The notes under the pieces were generated by a model, which saw nothing but the letters and a program-made list of their open reading frames with translations, did no database searches and was not told the DNA's origin. From contig JAUHVR010000011.1 of assembly GCA_030424865.1 (NCBI GenBank), positions 62,001 to 126,000 on the forward strand: a stretch of DNA of 64,000 bases, written 5' to 3'. This document shows, one piece after another, positions 26,876 to 33,581 of the stretch. The translations under genes and the position numbers were made by a program. This stretch comes from Alphaproteobacteria bacterium (GTDB lineage Bacteria > Pseudomonadota > Alphaproteobacteria > Rhodobacterales > Rhodobacteraceae). Each line of letters opens with the position of its first letter. The first letter of the stretch is position 1.

Positions 26876-28145
26876 TCTCATAGACCGCCGCCGCGACCTG
26901 CTCGGCCCCAATGTCTCTACTTTCTACAAGGACCCGGTCCACATCGTGCGTGGCGAAGGCGTGTGGATGTGGGATGCCGAGGGCAACAAGTACCTTGATT
27001 GCTACAACAACGTCCCGCACGTGGGCCATTGCAACCCGCGCGTTGTGGACGCGATCTGCGAGCAGGCGCGCACCCTGAATGTGCACACACGGTATCTGCA
27101 CGAAGGCATCCTGAACTACGTTGAAAAACTGACAGGGACCTTCGCGGATGAACTCGACACCGCGATCATGACCTGCACGGGGTCAGAGGCCAATGACATC
27201 GCCCTGCGCATGGCGGAGGCGATGACCGGCAAGCGCGGGATCATTTCCACCGATGCGACCTACCACGGCAACACCACTTTGGTGTCCAACCTGTCCACGG
27301 GCAATGCGCCTGCGGTCGGGTTCGGGGTGAAACAATACTTCCGCTTTGCCGAGGCGCCAGACAGCTACCGGATCGACGATCCCGATGGCACACGCTTTGC
27401 CGCCAAGGTTCAGGAACAGATCGACGCATTTGAAAAAGACGGCATCGGCTTTGCAACCTTGATCGTCTGCCCGCTGTTCCTCAACGAAGGCTTCCCTGCG
27501 CAAAAGGAAGGCTGGCTTCAGCCAACGGCCGAGGTCGTTCGCAAAGCAGGCGGTCTGTTGATTTGTGACGAAGTGCAATCGGGGTTTGCCCGTTGCGGCA
27601 GCCATTTCTGGGCGCACCAAAAGCAGGGCGTTGTTCCAGACGTCGTGACGCTGGGCAAGCCCATGGCGAATGGCCATCCCGTGGGTGGCTTGGTGACCCG
27701 CAGCGAAATCATGAGCGAATTCCGCAACAACTTCAAATACTTCAACACTTTTGGCGGAAACCCGGTCTCTGTGGCCGCGGCCAACGCGATGCTCGACGAA
27801 CTGCAAGACAAAAAGCTTCAGGCCAATGCCGCCAAAATCGGCAAGATGGCGAAAGAGCGTCTTTTGGAGATGGCCGACAAATACGACGTCATCGGCGATG
27901 TACGCGAAAGCGGGATGTGTTTTGGTGCGGAATTTGTCCTCGACAAAGAGACCAAGGAACCGGCCGTGGCCTTTGCTGATGTGATCATCAACAAGATGCG
28001 CGAGCGCAAAATCATCCTGTCCAAATTGGGCCGGCACAAGAACACGCTCAAAATTCGCCCGCCCATGCCATTTGGCGAAGAGCATCTCGATCTGCTGATG
28101 ACGACGCTTGACGACGTTTTGTCCAACACAAAGGTGCAAGCGTGA
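26868..28145 (+). CDS. PLP-dependent amino-alcohol-phosphate phospho-lyase-like enzyme (AGXT2L family)
   Basis: A 425-residue class III PLP enzyme. 'YLDCYNNVPHVGHCNPRVVD' and 'VHTRYLHEGILNYVEKL' match ethanolamine-phosphate and 5-phosphohydroxylysine phospho-lyases (ETNPPL, PHYKPL) rather than ordinary transaminases. 'LLICDEVQSGFARCGSHFW' has the cofactor Asp and 'TLGKPMANGHPVGGLV' the Schiff-base lysine. In this family the amine beta to a phosphate ester is eliminated to give an aldehyde, ammonia and phosphate. The next gene, overlapping by 4 bases, is a kinase, exactly the partner required. A transaminase role is less likely. Confidence 0.82.
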   Translation: MLDLIDRRRDLLGPNVSTFYKDPVHIVRGEGVWMWDAEGNKYLDCYNNVPHVGHCNPRVVDAICEQARTLNVHTRYLHEGILNYVEKLTGTFADELDTAIMTCTGSEANDIALRMAEAMTGKRGIISTDATYHGNTTLVSNLSTGNAPAVGFGVKQYFRFAEAPDSYRIDDPDGTRFAAKVQEQIDAFEKDGIGFATLIVCPLFLNEGFPAQKEGWLQPTAEVVRKAGGLLICDEVQSGFARCGSHFWAHQKQGVVPDVVTLGKPMANGHPVGGLVTRSEIMSEFRNNFKYFNTFGGNPVSVAAANAMLDELQDKKLQANAAKIGKMAKERLLEMADKYDVIGDVRESGMCFGAEFVLDKETKEPAVAFADVIINKMRERKIILSKLGRHKNTLKIRPPMPFGEEHLDLLMTTLDDVLSNTKVQA

Positions 28146-29092
28146 GCGATCCTATCGAACAGGCCCTGGCCCTCTGGGGCATGACGGGCGCAGAGTGCAA
28201 CTTTGTCGCCGGGCGCGAAAACCGGGTCTATAAAGTGACGCATGAAGGGGCGGATTTCGCCCTGCGCTTCAAACGTCCCGGCTATCGCGAACTGGCAGAG
28301 CTAACCTCGGAACTGTCCTGGATGGCCGAGATGGCCCGCGCCGGCCTGTCCGTGCCCGCGCCGCGGCTGTCGCTGGAGGGCCGCCTGCTGGAGGAATTGG
28401 ACGGCCACTATGTCGACCTGATCACCTGGCTTGGCGGGCGCCCGCTTGGCAAAAGCCGCGACCCGCTCGCGCTGCCGGACGCGACTGGGACCTTCTACCG
28501 CCTCGGCGGCATCATGGCCCGCATGCACACCGCTTGCGATGCCTGGTCCCCGCCATTTGGCTTCAACCGCTGCCAGTGGAATGCGGCGGGGCTGGTGGGT
28601 GACGCACCGCTTTGGGGCAGGTTCTGGGAAAACCCGACGCTTGACACCTCCACCGCTGCGATGTTGCGCGACTTTCGCCAACAGGCGGCGCGTGCCCTGG
28701 CCTCGCTTGACCTGGACACCGGGTTGATCCACGCCGATCTGGTCCGCGAAAACGTCATGATCGAGGGCGATGATCTGCACCTCATCGACTTTGACGACGG
28801 CGGCTATGGCTACCGGCTGTTCGATGTGGCCACCGCACTCCTCAAAAACCGGGCCGAACCGAATTATCCGGCGCTGAAACAGGCGCTGCTGGATGGCTAT
28901 CTTAGCGTCCGGCCGCTCGACATGACCCATCTCGATCTGTTCCTCGCCTTGCGCGCCGTCACCTATGTTGGCTGGATTGTGCCGCGCATGGACGAACCCG
29001 GATCACCCACGCGCAACACCCGTTTCATCAAGGATGCGCAAGAGCTTTGCGGCGCATGGCTCGCCCAGAACGCAGCATATCAGGGAGGCTGA
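28142..29092 (+). CDS. APH/choline-kinase-fold small-molecule kinase (hydroxylysine-kinase-like)
   Basis: A 316-residue phosphotransferase of the aminoglycoside-phosphotransferase fold. The catalytic loop is 'GLIHADLVRENVMIEG' (HxDxxxxN) near residue 200 and the metal loop 'LHLIDFDDGGYGYRLFDVA'; the ATP-side segment is 'RENRVYKVTHEGADFALRFK'. Related kinases phosphorylate hydroxylysine, choline, ethanolamine or homoserine. Translationally coupled (ATGA) to the phospho-lyase gene, it most likely phosphorylates the hydroxyl of an imported amino alcohol. The substrate is unproven. Confidence 0.82.
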   Translation: MSDPIEQALALWGMTGAECNFVAGRENRVYKVTHEGADFALRFKRPGYRELAELTSELSWMAEMARAGLSVPAPRLSLEGRLLEELDGHYVDLITWLGGRPLGKSRDPLALPDATGTFYRLGGIMARMHTACDAWSPPFGFNRCQWNAAGLVGDAPLWGRFWENPTLDTSTAAMLRDFRQQAARALASLDLDTGLIHADLVRENVMIEGDDLHLIDFDDGGYGYRLFDVATALLKNRAEPNYPALKQALLDGYLSVRPLDMTHLDLFLALRAVTYVGWIVPRMDEPGSPTRNTRFIKDAQELCGAWLAQNAAYQGG

Positions 29093-29095
29093 CAC

Positions 29096-30337
29096 ATGAG
29101 CAAAACCATTCTGGTCATCGGTACGTTCGACACCAAGGACGACGAGCTTGGCTACCTGATCGGCAAGATCAAGGCAGAGGGCGGCAACGTCTTGACGATG
29201 GATGTCAGCGTGCTTGGCGACACCAGCCAGCCCATAGACGTCAGCAAACATGATGTCGCCGCGGCCGTGGGCGAAACCATCGACGGCCTGATCGCTCTTG
29301 GCGAAGAGGGCGAAGCCTTTGAAAAAATGAGCGCTGGCGCCGCCGCGACCACCTTGAAGCTTTATAAGGAAGGTCGCTTTGACGGCATGATCGCCCTTGG
29401 CGGCACAATGGGCACGGACCTGGCGCTGGATTGCGCCCAGGCGCTGCCCATCGGCGTGCCGAAATACATCGTTTCGACTGTCGCCGGTTCCCCCCTCATC
29501 GGCGCAGAGAGAATGGCTGCAGATGTGCAGTTCATCCTCTGGGCAGGCGGGCTCTACGGTCTGAACCCCTTGTGCAAATCCTCCCTGAGCCAGGCGGCAG
29601 GTGCCGTGCTCGGTGCGGCACGGGCTGTAGAGCCACCTGCCTTCGATCGACCCATGATCGGTATGACATCCCTTGGGTCGTCCTGCCTGAAATACATGAA
29701 GCGTCTTCATCCCGATCTGACCGCACGCGGGTATGACATTGCCGTGTTTCACACCACCGGCATGGGCGGCATGGCCTTCGAGCGGTTGGCGGCGGAAGGC
29801 GCCTTCGCCTGCGTCATGGACTTCTCGTTGCAAGAGCTGGTCAACGTGCTGCACGGCTCGCTCGTCTCGGCGGGCGCGGACCGGCTGACCGGCGCGGGGC
29901 GCTCTGGCACGCCGCAAATGGTGGCGCCGGGGGCGTCTGACATCCTCGACCTCGCAGGTTGGCAAGAGATCCCCGCGCGCTTTACCGACCGCCCGTTCCA
30001 CCAGCACAACCGGTTGATCAAGAACGTGGCTTTCAACGCCGAAGAACGCGAGGCGCTGGCCATGTCCATCATCGATCGCCTCGCGGCAGCGACAGGCCCG
30101 ACAGAATACTTTCTGCCGCTGCATGGAATTGAAGAATGGGACAAACCGGGCGAACCGGCCCATGACCCCGAAGGCCTTGCCGCCTTTGTCTCTGCCAGCA
30201 AAGCCGCCGCAAATGGACGGGTGCAGATGACCGAGCTGGACTGCCATATCAACGATATGGCCTTCTGCGAGGCGGTCCTGGCCAAGCTTGATGCCTGGGT
30301 CGCGGAAGGCATCGTGACCAAGGGTGTGACCTCTTGA
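29096..30337 (+). CDS. Tm-1-like ATP-binding protein (UPF0261)
   Basis: A 413-residue protein of the UPF0261 family, related to the N-terminal domain of the tomato resistance protein Tm-1. 'ILVIGTFDTKDDELGYLIGK' opens the first Rossmann-like domain, 'GMIALGGTMGTDLALDCAQAL' (part) and 'GVPKYIVSTVAGSPLIGAERM' (part) are family blocks, and 'RFTDRPFHQHNRLIKNVAFN' and 'PLHGIEEWDKPGEPAHDPEG' lie in the second half. The bacterial function is unknown. It lies 3 bases after the kinase and overlaps the SDR by 4, so it belongs to the same pathway. Confidence 0.88.
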   Translation: MSKTILVIGTFDTKDDELGYLIGKIKAEGGNVLTMDVSVLGDTSQPIDVSKHDVAAAVGETIDGLIALGEEGEAFEKMSAGAAATTLKLYKEGRFDGMIALGGTMGTDLALDCAQALPIGVPKYIVSTVAGSPLIGAERMAADVQFILWAGGLYGLNPLCKSSLSQAAGAVLGAARAVEPPAFDRPMIGMTSLGSSCLKYMKRLHPDLTARGYDIAVFHTTGMGGMAFERLAAEGAFACVMDFSLQELVNVLHGSLVSAGADRLTGAGRSGTPQMVAPGASDILDLAGWQEIPARFTDRPFHQHNRLIKNVAFNAEEREALAMSIIDRLAAATGPTEYFLPLHGIEEWDKPGEPAHDPEGLAAFVSASKAAANGRVQMTELDCHINDMAFCEAVLAKLDAWVAEGIVTKGVTS

Positions 30338-31122
30338 GCCGCTTTGCCGGCAAAACCGCCCTCATCACCGGTGCAGGCACCGGGATCGGGGCGGCCGTGG
30401 CAAAGCGATTGGCCGATGAAGGTGCAAAGGTCATTCTGATGGGCCGGCGCGCAGAGCCCCTCGAAGCTGTCGCCGCTGGTATGGATGGCACGGTGTTCGT
30501 CGGTGATGCGTCGGACCCGGACGATACGGCAAAGGTCGTCGCCCTGGCGCAGGAAACATTCGGAGGCCTTGATGTGGTCGTCGCCAACGCGGGCGGGCAC
30601 GGATTTGGCACGATCCTCGAGACCGATGACGCCGAATGGCAGGCCTCGTCCAAGGCCAATCTGGACACGTCGATGGTGCTGCTTCGCGCGGCCCTGCCCG
30701 CGCTCAAAGCGTCCAAGGGCGCGATCTGCGTCACAGCCTCGATTGCCAGCCTCGCCGCGCCTGCCGGAGCATTCGGCTATACCGTGATGAAACACGCGCA
30801 AATTGGGCTGGTCCGGGCCATCGCGCGGGATTTCGGGCGCGACGGCGTGCGCTGCAACGCGGTGTGTCCCGGCTGGGTCACGACCGAAATGGCCGATGAA
30901 GAGATGGACGAGTTGATGGAACGCTCTGGCCTGGAAAGCCGCGAGGCGGCCTATGCCCACGTCACGAAAGATGTGCCTCTCGGCCGACCCGCCCGTCCCG
31001 AAGAGGTCGCCGCCGCCATCGCATTCCTCTGCGCGCCGGATGCCTCGGCCATCACAGGTGCGGTGCTGACGGTTGATGGCGGATCGACGATTGTGGATGT
31101 CCCGACGCTGGCATTCGGATAG
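30334..31122 (+). CDS. short-chain dehydrogenase/reductase
   Basis: A 262-residue classical SDR. 'ALITGAGTGIGAAVAKRLAD' is the nucleotide loop, 'VVANAGGHGFG' the NAG motif, 'TASIASLAAPAG' supplies the Ser and 'YTVMKHAQIG' the Tyr and Lys of the active site; 'PGWVTTEMAD' follows. 'GRRAEP' after beta-2 with basic residues suggests NADP preference. The start is TTG 30334, overlapping the previous stop, and the GAGTGIG loop would be lost with any later start. Last gene of the transporter operon; 112 bases downstream is a strong terminator. Confidence 0.88.
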   Translation: MSRFAGKTALITGAGTGIGAAVAKRLADEGAKVILMGRRAEPLEAVAAGMDGTVFVGDASDPDDTAKVVALAQETFGGLDVVVANAGGHGFGTILETDDAEWQASSKANLDTSMVLLRAALPALKASKGAICVTASIASLAAPAGAFGYTVMKHAQIGLVRAIARDFGRDGVRCNAVCPGWVTTEMADEEMDELMERSGLESREAAYAHVTKDVPLGRPARPEEVAAAIAFLCAPDASAITGAVLTVDGGSTIVDVPTLAFG

Positions 31123-31234
31123 CGCATATTGGCGGCCGTCATCGTGCGAGGACGCGGACACCATCCGCCATCGTCCCCTAGTTCCACGGTGCGGGTTTGG
31201 AGTATCTGCCGTCATAACAGACATTCGAAACAGG

Positions 31235-31264
31235 AAGGCCCCGCAAAATTGCGGGGCCTTTTTT
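31235..31264 (+). terminator. intrinsic terminator after the transporter/catabolic operon
   Basis: AAGGCCCCGC (31235-31244) and GCGGGGCCTT (31251-31260) form a perfect 10-base stem with loop AAAATT, followed by T to 31264. It ends the 22.8-31.1 kb operon. The stem is nearly the same as the rpsA terminator at 33526-33553, and the flanking sequence matches the rpsA tail, so it is part of the duplicated segment. Confidence 0.88.
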
Positions 31265-31285
31265 GTCGAACAGCAAAAACGCGCA

Positions 31286-31351
31286 GCATTCGTCGCCTTT
31301 GAACGTTGCACCCAGGATGTCGCCCACCGATACCGCCGGGCCGGATGAAGC
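31286..31351 (-). pseudogene. diverged remnant of the rpsA 3' end
   Basis: Read on the minus strand, 31289-31348 gives SSGPAVSVGDILGATFKGDE; the intact rpsA ends SSDSGASLGDILGAALKGDE (13 of 20 identical). The stop TAA is replaced by TGC. The distance to the adjoining terminator (about 22 bases) equals that at the real gene (about 21). No start or upstream part is present. Many differences are at third codon positions, so it is either an old copy or the tail of another strain's rpsA. Together with the terminator it forms a direct repeat with 33526-33650. Confidence 0.72.
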
Positions 31352-31374
31352 CGCTGCTTCAATAGGATTTGCAA

Positions 31375-31394
31375 ATCTAACATTAATGTTAGAT
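31375..31394. promoter_or_regulatory. 20-base perfect palindrome before the PanB-like gene
   Basis: ATCTAACATTAATGTTAGAT is identical to its reverse complement. It ends 37 bases before ATG 31432 and should overlap the promoter of the PanB-like gene. The inner half-sites TAACA/TGTTA are the same as in the HpaR operators but are four bases further apart. The cognate regulator is not known; the nearby MerR, IclR, HpaR or GntR proteins are candidates. Confidence 0.65.
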
Positions 31395-31431
31395 ATTGCC
31401 CCTGCTGGCTACAAGTTCAGAGGGAGGAACC

Positions 31432-32280
31432 ATGGCAACGCGCAGAAAGACACGACTCAAGCATCTGGCGGAGAAAGTACAAAAGGGCGAACGGATCGTC
31501 GGCATGGAATGCCACGACACCCCAAGCGCCATTATGGCGGAGGAACTGGGCATGGATTTGCTGTGTTGCGGCAGCCCGGGACCAATGGGCCTTATGGGTC
31601 ATCCGTCCATGGCGACCGTCGATTTCGAAGAACAGCTGTATATGCTGGAGGGCGTTCTTCGCGGTGCGTCGTCGCCCTTCATCATCTGCAATATGCCCAA
31701 CACCACTGCATGTATCTCGATTGAAGAGTCCGTGCGCAACGCGGCGCGGGTTGTGAAGCTGGGGGCTGATGGCGTGCACATCGAACCCTCGCTTGGCACC
31801 GTCAGCCACATCCGGGCAATTGTCGATGCGGGCATCCCTGTTGTTGGCCATTTTGGCGTGCAAGGCGAGCGAGCCGTGATGAACTCGGGCCACGCACCGG
31901 CGGGACGGACGGCAGAAGAAGCGGCCCAGATCGTGGAGCTGGTCAAGGCCTCTATCGACGCCGGAATCTTTGCGGCCCTGTTTGAGCACACATCCGTAGA
32001 ACTGACGAAATGGTGCTATGAGAATCTGCCGGTTGCGGTTGCAAGTCTTGGCTCGGGTCCGCATGCCCACGGGATTTTCCATGTGTCCAGCGACATCATC
32101 GGGTGTTCCGTCTTCCCCATCCCACCGAAACGCGAAGTCTTTGGCGATGTCTGGGGCGAAATGCAGCGTGCCTACTCGGCCTACTTTGCTGCTGCCAAGG
32201 GTGGGCAGTTTCCCAAGCCTGATCTGAGCCATACGATGCATGATGGCGAACATGAAAAGTTTCTGGCCAGGATCTCCTGA
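31432..32280 (+). CDS. PanB-like (ketopantoate hydroxymethyltransferase family) TIM-barrel enzyme
   Basis: A 282-residue TIM barrel aligning by eye to PanB over most of its length: 'DGVHIEPSLGTVSHIRAIVD', 'GIPVVGHFGVQGE' (PanB PVCGHLGLTPQ), 'LFEHTSVELTKWCYENLPVA' and 'GSGPHAHGIFHVSSDIIG'. The two Mg-binding Asp residues of PanB appear changed: the GDS position reads 'CGSPGPMG' and the ADLP position 'CNMPNTT', while the IEG glutamate is kept ('HIEPS'). It is therefore probably not a biosynthetic PanB but an enzyme on a related keto acid. ATG 31432 follows GGGAGG; the ORF extension to 31396 has no ribosome site. A perfect palindrome lies upstream. Confidence 0.7.
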   Translation: MATRRKTRLKHLAEKVQKGERIVGMECHDTPSAIMAEELGMDLLCCGSPGPMGLMGHPSMATVDFEEQLYMLEGVLRGASSPFIICNMPNTTACISIEESVRNAARVVKLGADGVHIEPSLGTVSHIRAIVDAGIPVVGHFGVQGERAVMNSGHAPAGRTAEEAAQIVELVKASIDAGIFAALFEHTSVELTKWCYENLPVAVASLGSGPHAHGIFHVSSDIIGCSVFPIPPKREVFGDVWGEMQRAYSAYFAAAKGGQFPKPDLSHTMHDGEHEKFLARIS

Positions 32281-32283
32281 TCG

Positions 32284-32964
32284 GTGACCCGGAAACAAAC
32301 GCAGCAAGGCCCCGCCGACTTTGTGCGGTGGCTTGCTGCACTCTGCCTCAGGCGGACACTTTGCGTTGAGTGTGGTGCAGGCCGGGCCGAGCTTTCCCGT
32401 GTTCTGGCGCCGCTTTTCAATCAGGTCACTGCCATCGATGCCACACCGCCACCAGTGTCACGTCAGTATCATCCCGTGGCGCAGTGTCGGGCAGAGGCAT
32501 TGCCCTTCGGCAAAAGCAGCGTGGACTTGCTGTTCTCGATGCAGGCGGCGCATCATTTCGATCTGCCGGCCCACGTTGACGAGGCAAAGCGGGTCCTGCG
32601 CCCCGGAGGGGTTTTTGGCGTCTTTTCCTGGTCCGAAATTGAACTGCCGACCCAAGTGCAGCAGGCGTATGAACCGGTCATGCAAGCAATTAACCGGTTT
32701 TGGGAACCTGAGCGCGATTGGGTCACAAGCGGCTACAAGGGCTTTGCGTTCCCGGGAATTCGCATGGACATGCCGCCGCTTTACCTGACCAAATGGCTGA
32801 CGCCCGAACGACTTGAGCTCGAGATGGCGTCATGGAGCGCGGTTCAAGCTGCATGCAGGGCCGACATCGACTTTCCCGAGCCGCGCTTTGAAGATGCGGG
32901 CCTTGACCAGCAGGCTTCTTTTCCGTGCAGATGGCGGATCGTTGGTCAGGTGTTCCGCTGCTAG
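32284..32964 (+). CDS. class I SAM-dependent methyltransferase
   Basis: A 226-residue methyltransferase of the type 11 / trans-aconitate-methyltransferase-like group. 'TLCVECGAGRAELSRVLAP' is motif I, 'VTAIDATPPPV' motif II, 'CRAEALPFGKSSVDLLFSMQ' with 'AHHFD' motifs III-IV, and 'RVLRPGGVFGVFSWSE' the following strand. The start is GTG 32284, 3 bases after the PanB-like stop, so it is coupled. The stop abuts the MerR stop with no base between. The substrate is unknown. Confidence 0.85.
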   Translation: MTRKQTQQGPADFVRWLAALCLRRTLCVECGAGRAELSRVLAPLFNQVTAIDATPPPVSRQYHPVAQCRAEALPFGKSSVDLLFSMQAAHHFDLPAHVDEAKRVLRPGGVFGVFSWSEIELPTQVQQAYEPVMQAINRFWEPERDWVTSGYKGFAFPGIRMDMPPLYLTKWLTPERLELEMASWSAVQAACRADIDFPEPRFEDAGLDQQASFPCRWRIVGQVFRC

Positions 32965-33414
32965 CTACTTCCAGACCATTGCCGCAACAGCATTTTGGTC
33001 GACCGCTTCGTTCATCGGGCAGTCGGGGCAGGTTTCGGACGCCGGAATGTTTTCGCAGCCCTTACATCGTGCAACCATCTTCGAGGCTTCGACAATCTCT
33101 GACCTTAACGCCAACGCTTGCTGCGCCTTTTCAGACAGCAGTTCAGCCAATTCGTTCAAAAGATCACCGACAGCAGATGACGAAGCGTCGCCGGTTTTGT
33201 GATTCAAACGCTCTTGAGCGATTGCCGACAAACTGTCCAAACCCACGTCGAGCATGCGCATCCTGTGGATCAGGCGCGCAACGGCCAAGTCGGCATCGCT
33301 ATAGAGCCGAGTGCCCTTGTCGGACTTTCTGGGCACGATGATCCCCAGGCTCTCGTAGTGACGCAGCATCCGCTCCGTCAGCCCCGACTTCTCAACTATT
33401 TCGCCAATCTTCAT
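32965..33414 (-). CDS. MerR family regulator with C-terminal cysteine cluster
   Basis: A 149-residue MerR protein. The N-terminal winged helix is 'MKIGEIVEKSGLTERMLRHY', 'GIIVPRKSDKGTRLYSDADL', followed by a dimerisation helix. The C-terminal tail 'RCKGCENIPASETCPDCPMN' has four Cys as CxxC-x8-CxxC, suited to bind zinc or another metal, or to sense redox state. Its gene is convergent with and touching the methyltransferase gene. MerR proteins act on long-spacer promoters; no target was identified. Confidence 0.85.
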   Translation of the reverse strand: MKIGEIVEKSGLTERMLRHYESLGIIVPRKSDKGTRLYSDADLAVARLIHRMRMLDVGLDSLSAIAQERLNHKTGDASSSAVGDLLNELAELLSEKAQQALALRSEIVEASKMVARCKGCENIPASETCPDCPMNEAVDQNAVAAMVWK

Positions 33415-33525
33415 TGCTACAGCTCTCGTGCGCTGGGATTGAATTATCTAACGCCACGTCAGAAAATTGCAATCAATTGCAACAACCGCACGGTGCAGGA
33501 CCGGCTCTTTGCCGACCTTTGAACC

Positions 33526-33561
33526 AAAAAAGGCCCCGCATCTCTGCGGGGCCCCTTTTTT
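33526..33561 (-). terminator. rpsA intrinsic terminator
   Basis: GGCCCCGCA (33532-33540), loop TCTC, TGCGGGGCC (33545-33553) form a perfect 9-base stem. On the minus strand it is followed by six T (complement of 33526-33531), 29 bases after the rpsA stop. A T-run on the plus side too makes it potentially bidirectional. A near copy is at 31235-31264. Confidence 0.9.
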
Positions 33562-33581
33562 GCGTACTGCGGTGAGGCAGA

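Noticed and set aside
26868-28145. Annotation as an ordinary class III aminotransferase
   Set aside because: The NNVPHVGHCNP and TRYLHE blocks and the coupled kinase point to a phospho-lyase.
29749-31383. A 544-codon minus-strand frame over the Tm-1-like and SDR genes
   Set aside because: It is antisense to two coupled, recognisable genes; part of it crosses the terminator and the rpsA remnant.
31432-32280. Annotation as housekeeping panB
   Set aside because: The two metal-binding Asp positions differ and no panC is adjacent; the context is accessory.
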